DNA of 13,675 bases from Nanobdellota archaeon. GTDB taxonomy: Archaea; Nanobdellota; Nanobdellia; Woesearchaeales; JAHJBD01. Positions 1-6,240 of this stretch are shown piece by piece. The notes beneath the pieces are model-generated. The model was not told the origin of the DNA. It saw nothing but the letters and a program-made list of their open reading frames with translations, and made no database searches. Each line of letters opens with the position of its first letter. Positions within the stretch are counted from its first letter, which is position 1. Both the position numbers and the translations under genes were made by a program. The stretch lies in the NCBI GenBank assembly GCA_018813725.1, contig JAHJBD010000106.1:1-13675 (forward strand). Direction: 5' to 3'.

Positions 1-2
1 AA

Positions 3-320
3 TCAATCATTGTCGCGACTACAAGGGATGGCTTTCAGAGGAAAGCCGGGTTACTAAGGGGGGTTTTATCTAATACAACAGTAAACATGCAGCTTATTGC
101 TCCTGTTGACGAAAAAGCGCTTAAAAGGGCAAAAATACCATCAAAGAATGTTACTATCAAATATGCAGAGAACAGTGCAAGGTTCATATCTGTCGATGAT
201 GAGGAACTTTTGTTCATGACAACTGACGAATCATCTAATCCTGACTATGATGCTGCTATATGGGTAAAAAGCAAATTCTTTGCTTCTGGTTTCAAATCAC
301 TGTTCAACAAATCACTTTAA
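3..320 (+). CDS. TrmB-like transcriptional regulator, C-terminal part (5' truncated by window edge)
   Basis: The frame is open from the left edge of the window (first full codon at base 3) to TAA at 318-320, giving 105 visible residues, so the gene starts outside. An internal ATG at 87 is not needed as a start because the upstream codons read sensibly (SIIVATTRDGFQRKAGLLRG). The visible part looks like the phospholipase-D-like effector domain of archaeal TrmB-type regulators: a beta-rich segment (MQLIAPVDEKALKRA), a strand ELLFMTTDE, and the closing AIWVKSKFFASGFKSLF, which resembles the usual end of this family (AIWxxSxFFA...LF). The helix-turn-helix that would bind DNA is not in the window. 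Family members sense sugars or other small ligands; the ligand here cannot be inferred. The family call rests on the C-terminal pattern only. Confidence 0.6.
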   Translation, partial: SIIVATTRDGFQRKAGLLRGVLSNTTVNMQLIAPVDEKALKRAKIPSKNVTIKYAENSARFISVDDEELLFMTTDESSNPDYDAAIWVKSKFFASGFKSLFNKSL

Positions 321-336
321 CGAAAGCTTTATATAT
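321..336 (+). promoter_or_regulatory. TATA box and purine-rich BRE for psmB
   Basis: CTTTATATAT at 327-336 is a strong archaeal TATA box, preceded by CGAAAG at 321-326 as a possible TFB recognition element. A start point about 25 bases downstream (near 355-360) would leave a leader of about 20 bases before the ATG at 380. The box lies immediately after the stop codon of the preceding gene, so the proteasome/aCPSF1 pair is probably an independent transcript. Confidence 0.7.
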
Positions 337-379
337 TAGATGTTTAACACAGATATTAAATAATTCTGTTAAGATTAAA

Positions 380-1030
380 ATGGTAGATGAAAACGAATTG
401 CCAGTAACAAAGACCGGGACAACCACAGTAGGGATGGTCTGCAAGGATGGAATTGTACTCTGCTCTGATAAAAGAGTAACTTCTGGGTATCTGATAAGCT
501 ACAAGAAGTTTGAAAAGATTACACAGATAACTGATAAGATAGCTGTAACAATGGCTGGTTCTGCATCAGATGTGCAGCTTATTACAAGAGTTATAAGGGC
601 TGAGCTAAGGCTTAAGAAGATCAGGACTGGTAAAGAGGTCACTGTTCAGGAAGCTGTTAACCTGCTATCAAATATGGTATATGGCAACATTAGGTCAATG
701 AGCATGATTCCTAGCATCTCGCATTTCATAATAGGCGGAGTTGATAATACTGGTTTTCACCTGTATGATCTAAGCCCTGACGGCACAGTAACAAAATGTG
801 ATGATTATGTTTCTTCAGGTTCTGGTTCAGTCATGGCATATGGTGTTCTTGAGACATTGTACAAGAATGATATGACCATGGATGATACGATGAAGCTTGG
901 GGCAAAGGCGATCAATGCTGCTGTTCAAAGGGATATTGCATCAGGTAACGGTATTGTCATCTATACGATAACAAAAGACGGTGTCAAGAAAGCAGTTAGC
1001 AAAGACATAGCTTATAAGATTGAGTTGTAG
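380..1030 (+). CDS. psmB: 20S proteasome beta subunit precursor
   Basis: Catalytic subunit of the archaeal 20S core particle, an N-terminal nucleophile hydrolase that degrades unfolded proteins inside the barrel formed with alpha rings. The product has 216 residues. A 13-residue propeptide (MVDENELPVTKTG) ends in the Gly-Thr autocleavage site, so mature Thr1 is residue 14. Counting from Thr1, Asp17 (SDKRVTSG) and Lys33 (KKFEKI) fall at the canonical active-site positions, and QRDIASG carries the conserved RD-ASG block. Only the ATG at 380 gives a normal short propeptide and sits correctly behind the TATA box; the same frame is open upstream to 260, but that would add 40 unrelated residues. 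No clear Shine-Dalgarno site is visible. The stop is 8 bases before the aCPSF1 start, implying co-transcription. Confidence 0.97.
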   Translation: MVDENELPVTKTGTTTVGMVCKDGIVLCSDKRVTSGYLISYKKFEKITQITDKIAVTMAGSASDVQLITRVIRAELRLKKIRTGKEVTVQEAVNLLSNMVYGNIRSMSMIPSISHFIIGGVDNTGFHLYDLSPDGTVTKCDDYVSSGSGSVMAYGVLETLYKNDMTMDDTMKLGAKAINAAVQRDIASGNGIVIYTITKDGVKKAVSKDIAYKIEL

Positions 1031-1038
1031 TTCTCACG

Positions 1039-2931
1039 ATGGATATTATAAAAGAAATTTTGAAAGATCTTGATGAGGATAAGATTTCTTCAGCAGGATT
1101 CGAAGGTGCAAATATTGTATTGTACACCAAGAATAGAGACTATTTTATGAACTGTTCTGGTGACATCAAGAAGATAGTAAACCAGATAAAGAAGAGAATA
1201 GAGCTTAGGCCTGATCCTGCTATCACCATGGATATGGAGGAAGCAGAAAAAGAGATTAGGAAGCTGATACCTGAAGAGGCTGGCCTTGACCAGATAATCT
1301 TTGATTCTCAGAGAAGTATCGTTATAATAGAAGCTGAAAAGCCAGGACTTGCAATAGGAAAGCAGGGTTCTTTCCTTAAAGATATCAGAGAGAAGACACT
1401 TTGGGTGCCAGTAATCAAAAGAAAGCCTGCAATAAGGTCAAAACTGATCGAGAATATCCGTGCAGTACTTTATCAGAATTCTGATTATAGAAGGAAATTC
1501 TTGGATAAGATAGGGCATAGGATATATGATGGCTGGATCCGTGACAAGAAGCATGAATGGGTCAGGATCTCATGCTTAGGCGGAGCAAGGCAGGTTGGAA
1601 GAAGCTGCTTTCTCTTACAGACACCTGAATCCCGTGTGATGCTTGATTGTGGCATAGATGTTGCTGCACGTGACTCAGAAACATATCCTTATCTTGAGGC
1701 GCCAGAATTTGATATCAACCAGCTTGACGCTGTAATTGTTTCACATTCACATCTTGATCATTGCGGACTTGTGCCATATCTATTTAAGTTCGGCTACAGA
1801 GGGCCTGTTTATTGCACTGAGCCTACAAGGGATGTAATGTCCTTGCTGCAACTGGATTATGTAAAGATAATGAGAAGTGAAGGTAAAGAGCCTATCTATA
1901 CTTCTGAAGAAGTAAAAGAGATGGTCAAGCATACTATCACACTTGAGTATGATGAAGTTACTGATGTGACACCAGATGTTAGGCTGACAATGTATAATGC
2001 CGGCCATATACTTGGAAGCTCAATGGTTCATCTCCACATAGGAAATGGATTACATAACCTATTGTTTTCTGGTGATATGAAATTTGGAAGGACCCAGCTT
2101 CTTGAGCCTGCAGTGTCTAGCTTTCCTAGATTAGAGACATTGATGATTGAATCAACTTATGGCGGAAAAGATAATATCCTGCCATCAAGAGAAGAGCAGG
2201 AAAAGGTTTTGCTTGATATCATCAAGAATACCATGGGCAGAGGCGGCAAAGTTCTTATCCCAGTACTTGGTTCTGGTCGTGCACAGGAAGTTGCTGTAAT
2301 AATCGAGAATGCGATACGAACCTGCAAGATCGATAAGATCCCTGTATACATAGATGGCATGGTATGGGACATCACTGCGATACACACTGCTTATCCTGAG
2401 TTCCTAAATAATACAGTTCGAAAACTTATTTTCCATAAGGATCAAAATCCGTTCCTTTCTGATATCTTCAAAAGAGTGGGAAGCCAGAAAGAAAGGATGC
2501 AGCTTGTTGAAGAGACTGGTCCTTGCGTGATACTTGCAACATCTGGTATGCTTGTTGGCGGACCTTCTGTTGAATATCTAAAGCATCTTTCAGATAATCC
2601 AAAGAATTCGCTTGCATTTGTATGCTACCAAGGCGAGGGATCATTAGGCAGAAGGATACAAAGAGGAGAAAACGAGTTTTTGATGGGTGTCCCTCCAAAA
2701 CAAGAGGTAATGAAGATCAAGCTTGAAGTGCATACTATCGAAGGCTTTACAGGCCACTCAGGAAGAAGGCAGTTGATGAGTTTCCTTCAGAAGTGTGACC
2801 CTAGGCCTAAGAAAGTGATTATCATGCACGGCGAAAGCTCTAGATGCTTGGATCTTGCTTCTTCTATACACAAACAGAACAGGATCGAGACCTCTGCGCC
2901 AAGGAATCTTGAAGCTATCAGGCTTAAGTAA
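1039..2931 (+). CDS. fttA: aCPSF1/FttA: KH-domain metallo-beta-lactamase beta-CASP ribonuclease and termination factor
   Basis: Archaeal homologue of the eukaryotic 3'-end cleavage factor CPSF73. Characterised members are dimeric ribonucleases that cut U-rich RNA 3' ends and terminate transcription. At 630 residues it has the usual full-length architecture: two N-terminal KH-type domains (residues 1-145; GKQG loop at 107-110), a metallo-beta-lactamase domain with the zinc motif HSHLDH (236-241), H323 in NAGHILGSS and D346 in SGDMKFG, then a beta-CASP insert (GSGRAQE around 412-417, YIDGM, TSGMLVGGPS), and the closing FTGHSG (H573) and MHGE (H597) motifs. All metal-binding motifs appear intact, so it should be catalytically active. 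It follows psmB by 8 bases with no clear ribosome binding site. I recall psmB and aCPSF1 being neighbours in other archaea, but have not verified this. Confidence 0.96.
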   Translation: MDIIKEILKDLDEDKISSAGFEGANIVLYTKNRDYFMNCSGDIKKIVNQIKKRIELRPDPAITMDMEEAEKEIRKLIPEEAGLDQIIFDSQRSIVIIEAEKPGLAIGKQGSFLKDIREKTLWVPVIKRKPAIRSKLIENIRAVLYQNSDYRRKFLDKIGHRIYDGWIRDKKHEWVRISCLGGARQVGRSCFLLQTPESRVMLDCGIDVAARDSETYPYLEAPEFDINQLDAVIVSHSHLDHCGLVPYLFKFGYRGPVYCTEPTRDVMSLLQLDYVKIMRSEGKEPIYTSEEVKEMVKHTITLEYDEVTDVTPDVRLTMYNAGHILGSSMVHLHIGNGLHNLLFSGDMKFGRTQLLEPAVSSFPRLETLMIESTYGGKDNILPSREEQEKVLLDIIKNTMGRGGKVLIPVLGSGRAQEVAVIIENAIRTCKIDKIPVYIDGMVWDITAIHTAYPEFLNNTVRKLIFHKDQNPFLSDIFKRVGSQKERMQLVEETGPCVILATSGMLVGGPSVEYLKHLSDNPKNSLAFVCYQGEGSLGRRIQRGENEFLMGVPPKQEVMKIKLEVHTIEGFTGHSGRRQLMSFLQKCDPRPKKVIIMHGESSRCLDLASSIHKQNRIETSAPRNLEAIRLK

Positions 2932-2935
2932 ATCC

Positions 2936-2944
2936 TTTTATAAT
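2936..2944 (+). promoter_or_regulatory. TATA box for the MidA-like methyltransferase gene
   Basis: TTTTATAAT at 2936-2944 is centred 27 bases before the ATG at 2967, the spacing expected for a leaderless transcript. A second, stronger-looking box (CTTTTATAT, 2956-2964) lies only two bases before that ATG. If that one were used, the mRNA would begin near 2985 and translation would need the Met codon at 3069, which would shorten the protein by 34 residues. Confidence 0.5.
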
Positions 2945-2966
2945 TTAGCTTATTTCTTTTATATCG

Positions 2967-3980
2967 ATGTATGTAAACAATACTAAGCCATACCATATTC
3001 AGAAAGCTGCATCTCTCTCAGGCGAGATAACAATATGTCATAGGGTTACGATACTACATAGGCTGGGGATGATTGATAAGCCATATGGACAGAGGATTGC
3101 CGAAGGGCTTGACATAAGAGGGCTGCTACCTAATCACGATGTTGTTGAGGTTGGGGGAGGGCTTGGGGAACTTGCGCAGTCTTTCATACCTTATGTTAGG
3201 GAAAGGCATGACATCTCTTACACTTTCTTGGATTATTGCCCTGCACTCTTAAGAGCGCAGGTTAAAGCAAATTCTGGAGCTAGCGCAATTAGGGGTGATG
3301 CTCAAAGATTATCGGATTTTGTAGGGAATACTGACTTTGTCATAGCTAATGAGATGATAGGTGACCTTATGACTGTTGACGGTATTGAGACTGCTGCGAA
3401 AGAAACTCTGATGGGTAGATTATTCAGATGGATGGGAAGACAGCCTACAGCTATGACTGAGTATGTCGCTCAAGCAAAAGATAAGTATGGGCTTAGTGGT
3501 GATGTGATCAATCTTGGAGCGATATGGTTCATAGAGCAGATGAGGCCAGTATTAAGGCAGGGGGCGTTTATCAGCGAGAATGATTGCGATTGTTATGGGG
3601 TTGAGAGAGAAGCTTCAAGGATTTCGCTTCCTGGGCATGATGAATATTCTATCAAGTTCCCGCATCTTATAAAGGTTGCAGAAAGCTTAGGGTTTAAGGT
3701 GGAATTTGGCAATCTTGCTGATTTTGCTGGTATCCCTGAGATGTATCATATTGAGCAGGATGATTATAACCAGCTAAGGCAAAAGATGAATCCTGGGCTC
3801 TTAGCAGAAGCCATAAAGGAGAAAATGGTTCCTGAGGATATATTCTCTTTGGATTTTGATACTAGAATATGTTATGATCTTGATCTTGCAGAACTTTTGA
3901 TGGGGTCAAGGGTAAGGAGAAAAGTGTCTGACCTGCGGGAAGAAGCAAAACAAGTTGGTTATCTTGTGCTCAGGGTTTAG
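2967..3980 (+). CDS. Class I SAM-dependent methyltransferase, MidA/NDUFAF7-like
   Basis: A 337-residue protein with a Rossmann methyltransferase core. Motif I is VVEVGGGLGELA (59-70, glycine loop G63-G67), an acidic residue ends strand 2 (TFLDYCP, D89), motif III-like GDAQRL begins at G110 with D111, and ANEMIGDLMTV (N128, E129) resembles the NE-L-D-P signature of the MidA/DUF185 family. Downstream, FIEQMRPVLRQGAF echoes the W-EQ-RPVL-GG block of that family. Mitochondrial NDUFAF7 methylates an arginine of complex I; no respiratory genes are seen here, so the substrate is unknown. The methyltransferase fold is seen with confidence, the MidA assignment less so. The C-terminal 90 residues contain no motif I recognise. 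The gene is convergent with, and overlaps by 11 bases, the next minus-strand gene. Confidence 0.75.
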   Translation: MYVNNTKPYHIQKAASLSGEITICHRVTILHRLGMIDKPYGQRIAEGLDIRGLLPNHDVVEVGGGLGELAQSFIPYVRERHDISYTFLDYCPALLRAQVKANSGASAIRGDAQRLSDFVGNTDFVIANEMIGDLMTVDGIETAAKETLMGRLFRWMGRQPTAMTEYVAQAKDKYGLSGDVINLGAIWFIEQMRPVLRQGAFISENDCDCYGVEREASRISLPGHDEYSIKFPHLIKVAESLGFKVEFGNLADFAGIPEMYHIEQDDYNQLRQKMNPGLLAEAIKEKMVPEDIFSLDFDTRICYDLDLAELLMGSRVRRKVSDLREEAKQVGYLVLRV

Positions 3981-4371
3981 TTTTCCCATCAACCACTTCA
4001 TTAACCCATCTTTCTAGGTCATGGCCGTTTGGGTCAATCTCATACCCTTCAAAACATGGGATGACGTTCCATTCATATTCCCTTCTTGCTTTTCTAGCAA
4101 ATGCTATCATCCTTGCAAGCTCTGTTCCCCATTCTCTACTTGGGAAAGATTCTCTAATCAGCTCTTGTTGTTCTAGTCTGCCTTCTTCAAAACTCATACC
4201 TCTTTTTGTGTCCCAGCCGTCAAAAGCAATCCTTCTCCCGTCTCTTGTGACTTCAAGGTATAAAGAATTTGTAGGGTGATGAGTCCTGTAATAGCTTTCT
4301 GCTATCTTTTCATATGGCCCTTTTCTTGCCAATATCCGTGCCAGGAAATCTGGCCCTGATTCTTTTTGCAT
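3970..4371 (-). CDS. Hypothetical protein, 133 residues, divergent from the 177-residue gene
   Basis: I do not recognise this protein. It is soluble, charged and mostly helical, with no signal peptide or membrane segment. Notable stretches are SLYLEVTRDGRRIAFDGWD, a beta-hairpin-like segment, and a tryptophan-containing C-terminal helix (DLERWVNEVV). The frame stays open to an ATG at 4452, but I prefer the ATG at 4371. A TATA-like CTTTTTAAAG (minus strand, 4393-4402) lies 26 bases before it, and the upstream codons would run into the neighbour's start at 4439. An intermediate ATG at 4422 has no convincing promoter. The stop overlaps the end of the methyltransferase gene by 11 bases on the opposite strand. 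Family and function are unknown. Confidence 0.7.
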   Translation of the reverse strand: MQKESGPDFLARILARKGPYEKIAESYYRTHHPTNSLYLEVTRDGRRIAFDGWDTKRGMSFEEGRLEQQELIRESFPSREWGTELARMIAFARKARREYEWNVIPCFEGYEIDPNGHDLERWVNEVVDGKTKP

Positions 4372-4392
4372 AAAGGATATTCTTCTGTTTTG

Positions 4393-4402
4393 CTTTAAAA
4401 AG
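4393..4402 (-). promoter_or_regulatory. TATA-like box for the 133-residue hypothetical gene
   Basis: On the minus strand this reads CTTTTTAAAG, centred 26 bases before the ATG at 4371, matching the leaderless pattern seen elsewhere in the window. It abuts the plus-strand box at 4407-4414, so TBP/TFB binding for the two divergent genes would compete for almost the same DNA. Confidence 0.45.
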
Positions 4403-4406
4403 CTAA

Positions 4407-4414
4407 GTTTTATT
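4407..4414 (+). promoter_or_regulatory. TATA-like box for the 177-residue hypothetical gene
   Basis: GTTTTATT at 4407-4414 is centred about 28 bases before the ATG at 4439. This supports 4439 rather than 4424 as the start and fits a leaderless transcript. Confidence 0.4.
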
Positions 4415-4438
4415 AACTTCATTATGATACTTATCTCT

Positions 4439-4972
4439 ATGGGCGATAACAATACTGTTGCTGAAAAGATTGTACCAGTAGACTTGTATTCTTTGATGTT
4501 GCCTAGGTTACGGCAGCAGTATAGGAGAGATGGTTCTAAATATGGTCATGTAGCTGAAGCTTTTCAAGAAGGTAGAGCTGTTGAACGTTTGGAACGTGAC
4601 CCGGTTGCAAGGGATGTTGTCAGGGCTTTGTTAAGATACAGAAGGCCAACTGTAATCGGTGGCAGAGATTATGGAACGGGTTGGGAATATGCAGTAATCT
4701 TCCCAGGCCATACAAACAAGGAAATTGGTAGTGTTGTGCATGGTATGATGAACCGTGATGGTCTGCTGGATTTTATGTTTCAATGCCATGCTGATAATCA
4801 TTGGTGTTTTAATACTGAGGTTGTCACTAGAACAACTAGACCAGGATGGTCTGAAGCACATTTCAGAGGTAATGGAAAATTAAGGGATGGTTTAAGGGAA
4901 TTGTTAAAGCCCTATGAAGGAGAGAAACCTATGTATGAGATGCCTCAGAAGACAAGTCCTTGGATAGTTTAA
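4439..4972 (+). CDS. Hypothetical protein, 177 residues
   Basis: I do not recognise this protein. It begins MGDNNTVAEKIVPVD and has a basic helical N-terminal half (LPRLRQQYRRDGSKYGHVA). The C-terminal half is rich in aromatic residues, His and Cys (FQCHADNHWCFN around residues 115-126) and ends in a helix (KLRDGLRELLKPYEG). The Cys-His cluster could bind metal, but the spacing fits no zinc-finger class I know. No signal peptide or membrane segment is present. The frame also offers an ATG at 4424 (adding MILIS); 4439 is preferred from the TATA spacing. It is divergent from the 133-residue hypothetical gene, with only 67 bases between the start codons. Family and function are unknown. Confidence 0.75.
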   Translation: MGDNNTVAEKIVPVDLYSLMLPRLRQQYRRDGSKYGHVAEAFQEGRAVERLERDPVARDVVRALLRYRRPTVIGGRDYGTGWEYAVIFPGHTNKEIGSVVHGMMNRDGLLDFMFQCHADNHWCFNTEVVTRTTRPGWSEAHFRGNGKLRDGLRELLKPYEGEKPMYEMPQKTSPWIV

Positions 4973-5054
4973 GTTAAATTCTAGTTCTCTTGATATTATT
5001 CTTTGCAAAACATATATCCTACTACCACTGGACACAGGACATGGACGCGTAGCG

Positions 5055-5063
5055 TATTTAAAT
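5055..5063 (+). promoter_or_regulatory. TATA box for the 53-residue small protein gene
   Basis: TATTTAAAT at 5055-5063. The expected start point is near 5083-5086, just at or before the GTG at 5086 and the GGTGAT site at 5085-5090. The otherwise featureless bases 4973-5054 hold no open frame I would support. Confidence 0.5.
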
Positions 5064-5084
5064 GAGCTCTTCTTGCTAAATTAA

Positions 5085-5090
5085 GGTGAT
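5085..5090 (+). promoter_or_regulatory. Shine-Dalgarno site GGTGAT deciding a TTG start
   Basis: GGTGAT is complementary to the archaeal 16S 3' end and lies 4 bases before the TTG at 5095. The same motif and a spacing of 2-4 bases recur before the proS, cytochrome b5-like and DUF2892-like genes of this window, which supports TTG as the start. Confidence 0.5.
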
Positions 5091-5094
5091 TAGA

Positions 5095-5256
5095 TTGAGC
5101 ATAAAATGGGAAGTTACTATTATGGAGCTAAAAGATAATGGTAAAAAGTTTAAGGTTACTAGAAGGATTGGTGAATTATCAGTTGCTGAAACTAAGGTCT
5201 TTGATACTAAAGAAGAAGCCATCAACCAATTTCAGAAATGGCTAAGTCAATCTTAG
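5095..5256 (+). CDS. Small hypothetical protein, 53 residues, TTG start
   Basis: A short open frame begins at TTG (5095) and ends at TAG (5254-5256). The product starts MSIKWEVTIMELKDNGKKF and ends with DTKEEAINQFQKWLSQS. The alternating strand pattern followed by an amphipathic helix (KEEAINQFQKWL) looks like a small folded protein, not random translation. A good Shine-Dalgarno site lies 4 bases upstream and a TATA box upstream of that. An in-frame GTG at 5086, which would fit a leaderless start, would add MIR. The end overlaps the last 35 bases of the phosphatase gene on the opposite strand. I do not recognise a family. That it is a gene is inferred from the signals and composition, since the frame is short. 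Confidence 0.55.
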   Translation: MSIKWEVTIMELKDNGKKFKVTRRIGELSVAETKVFDTKEEAINQFQKWLSQS

Positions 5257-5539
5257 CCTGTAATATCCGTTTCAGTTCAGGTTGATCATAACTGTATATA
5301 TCAGGTACGTCAAGAGATAAAATACGTTTTTGCAAGTATTGCTTAGGAAATCGTCTTGAGAGTTCAGCTCTTTGAGCGTGGTCCATCACAATTATTGTAT
5401 CTGCCCAGGACATTTGTTGTTCAGTAACAGGGTTTTCATTGAAGAGGCCAGCTGATCTAGTTTCAAACCTATCTTTGTATAGGTGTTCAGCTGTCTTGCT
5501 CCTGTTCTGGTTCTGGTTGCAGATAAATAATAGTTTCAT
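5222..5539 (-). CDS. Low-molecular-weight protein tyrosine phosphatase-like protein
   Basis: A compact 105-residue protein resembling predicted archaeal/bacterial tyrosine phosphatases of the LMW-PTP fold (COG4551-like). The N-terminal phosphate loop is CNQNQNRS, a CX5R(S) motif with nucleophile C7 and R13. It is followed by a conserved RSAGLF segment (29-33), the WADTIIVMD strand (45-53), and an acid loop LDVPDIY (D77 and D80, candidate general acids). Arg13 and Cys7 are intact, so it is probably catalytic, but the substrate is unknown; protein or small-molecule phosphate esters are possible. The start at 5539 places the loop a few residues from the N terminus as in the family and sits 26 bases below a strong TATA box. 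The frame runs on to 5653, but those codons cross the divergent promoter and the start of the neighbouring operon. Confidence 0.85.
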   Translation of the reverse strand: MKLLFICNQNQNRSKTAEHLYKDRFETRSAGLFNENPVTEQQMSWADTIIVMDHAQRAELSRRFPKQYLQKRILSLDVPDIYSYDQPELKRILQAKIDLAISEIG

Positions 5540-5560
5540 AGTAATAAGGTAGTATAGAAT

Positions 5561-5570
5561 AAATATAAAC
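5561..5570 (-). promoter_or_regulatory. TATA box for the phosphatase gene; divergent promoter region with the polymerase operon
   Basis: The minus strand reads GTTTATATTT at 5561-5570, centred 26 bases before the ATG at 5539. Only 42 bases separate the two divergent start codons (5539 and 5582). On the plus strand the best candidate box for the polymerase operon is TATAGAAT (5553-5560), centred about 26 bases before 5582 and directly adjoining. The two promoters therefore share or compete for one AT-rich patch. No operator-like palindrome is evident. Confidence 0.55.
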
Positions 5571-5581
5571 TTTGTGAAAAA

Positions 5582-5992
5582 ATGGCACTGATTAAAGTTA
5601 AAGGCAGCGGCAGCTCTGTAAATCTCTATCTCTTGAGATATGCAGTGGAGCATTCACCTTCCCTGGTGATAGACTGCGCTAATTGCGCTAACCCTCACAG
5701 CCTGTATCCAGAGTTTACCATGGAAGAATTAGGCAAGGTATATGTGATGGAAGCTGAGATGCTCTATAAGTTTAGGGATAGCTTGAGAAGGATAGCGTAC
5801 ACAAGGCCGCCAGTAAAGACTATTGTGATAACTACAGTCACTCACCTTTTCAATTATGATGATGAGCTTGAGAACAAGAATATCTTGGAACATTGCTCTG
5901 TCTTGATAAAGAGCTTAGCAAGAAAATACAAGGTGGTTATGGCATGGGACATACAGTATGGAGCCAAAGAATTGTATCAGATATTGTGCTGA
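5582..5992 (+). CDS. Degenerate RecA/RadB-like protein lacking Walker motifs, first gene of the polymerase operon
   Basis: A 136-residue protein that reads as a shortened RecA-superfamily core. The N terminus is strand-loop-helix, with KGSGSSVNLYLL (7-18) where a P-loop would be, but the GK[ST] is replaced by SVN. Then comes SLVIDCANCANPH (27-39), like the strand carrying IDTAN in RadA/RadB proteins. VKTIVITTVTHLF (78-90) occupies the Walker B position with Thr in place of Asp, and YKVVMAWDIQYG (116-127) resembles the next core strand. ATP hydrolysis is therefore unlikely and a structural or scaffolding role more probable. It is shorter than RadB, which has about 220 residues. The stop overlaps the next gene's GTG by 7 bases. 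From memory, archaeal PolB2 (Dpo2) genes sit in operons with an inactivated RecA-like protein. The RecA assignment is inferred from pattern only. Confidence 0.6.
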   Translation: MALIKVKGSGSSVNLYLLRYAVEHSPSLVIDCANCANPHSLYPEFTMEELGKVYVMEAEMLYKFRDSLRRIAYTRPPVKTIVITTVTHLFNYDDELENKNILEHCSVLIKSLARKYKVVMAWDIQYGAKELYQILC

Positions 5993-6240
5993 ATGAATTG
6001 AAAGATTTTGGTAAGGCGCTTAGGGAAGATGACAGGCATGTACTTGTAAAATTATTGAAAGAGCCCCTCAAACATCTAGGCAGCATATCGTATGCAAACA
6101 GCATCGATGTATGGGCATTCCTATTATTATCTATCTTGATAGAGCAGGAGAAAAAGATTGAGATTCTTAATAGACGCATACAGGAAGGGAAACAAGATAA
6201 TATTGTGGGTGAAAGAGAACGAGAAGAATATTCGGATTGA
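5986..6240 (+). CDS. Small helical protein, 84 residues, between RecA-like and polymerase genes
   Basis: A short frame starting at GTG (5986), overlapping the previous stop by 7 bases, and ending at TGA 6238-6240, 83 bases inside the polymerase gene. The product is almost wholly helical: LNELKDFGKALREDD, then VKLLKEPLKHLG, then a hydrophobic helix IDVWAFLLLSILIEQ (about residues 46-60), followed by a charged tail (EKKIEILNRRIQEGKQ) that could form a coiled coil. The hydrophobic segment is too short and interrupted for a confident membrane helix. An in-frame TTG at 5998 is an alternative start. The position between two co-oriented overlapping genes suggests a subunit or partner of the polymerase. 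I do not recognise a family. Confidence 0.6.
   Translation: MLNELKDFGKALREDDRHVLVKLLKEPLKHLGSISYANSIDVWAFLLLSILIEQEKKIEILNRRIQEGKQDNIVGEREREEYSD
6146..6150 (+). promoter_or_regulatory. Shine-Dalgarno site AGGAG supporting the polymerase TTG start
   Basis: AGGAG at 6146-6150 lies 7 bases before TTG at 6158. Together with the canonical polymerase N terminus (RFLIDAY) coded immediately after, it fixes this TTG as the start, even though it is inside the preceding gene. Confidence 0.55.

Noticed and set aside
260..379. N-terminal extension of psmB to 260
   Set aside because: It would place 40 extra residues before a normal 13-residue propeptide, overlap the preceding gene and lie upstream of the TATA box.
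4372..4452. Longer start for the 133-residue hypothetical gene (ATG at 4452 or 4422)
   Set aside because: The 4452 start overlaps the divergent neighbour's start, and neither has a TATA box at the right distance, whereas 4371 does.
5020..5050. Short repeated GGACA-like units between the 177-residue and 53-residue genes
   Set aside because: Only two imperfect copies of 5-6 bases; not distinguishable from chance and without CRISPR- or operator-like structure.
5540..5653. Upstream extension of the phosphatase to 5653
   Set aside because: The added residues cross the divergent promoter and the start of the RecA-like gene; the family's active-site loop begins a few residues after the start at 5539.
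5893..5985. ATG at 5893 as the start of the 84-residue protein
   Set aside because: It would overlap the RecA-like gene by 100 bases; the GTG at 5986 gives a typical 7-base overlap and the better-looking protein.
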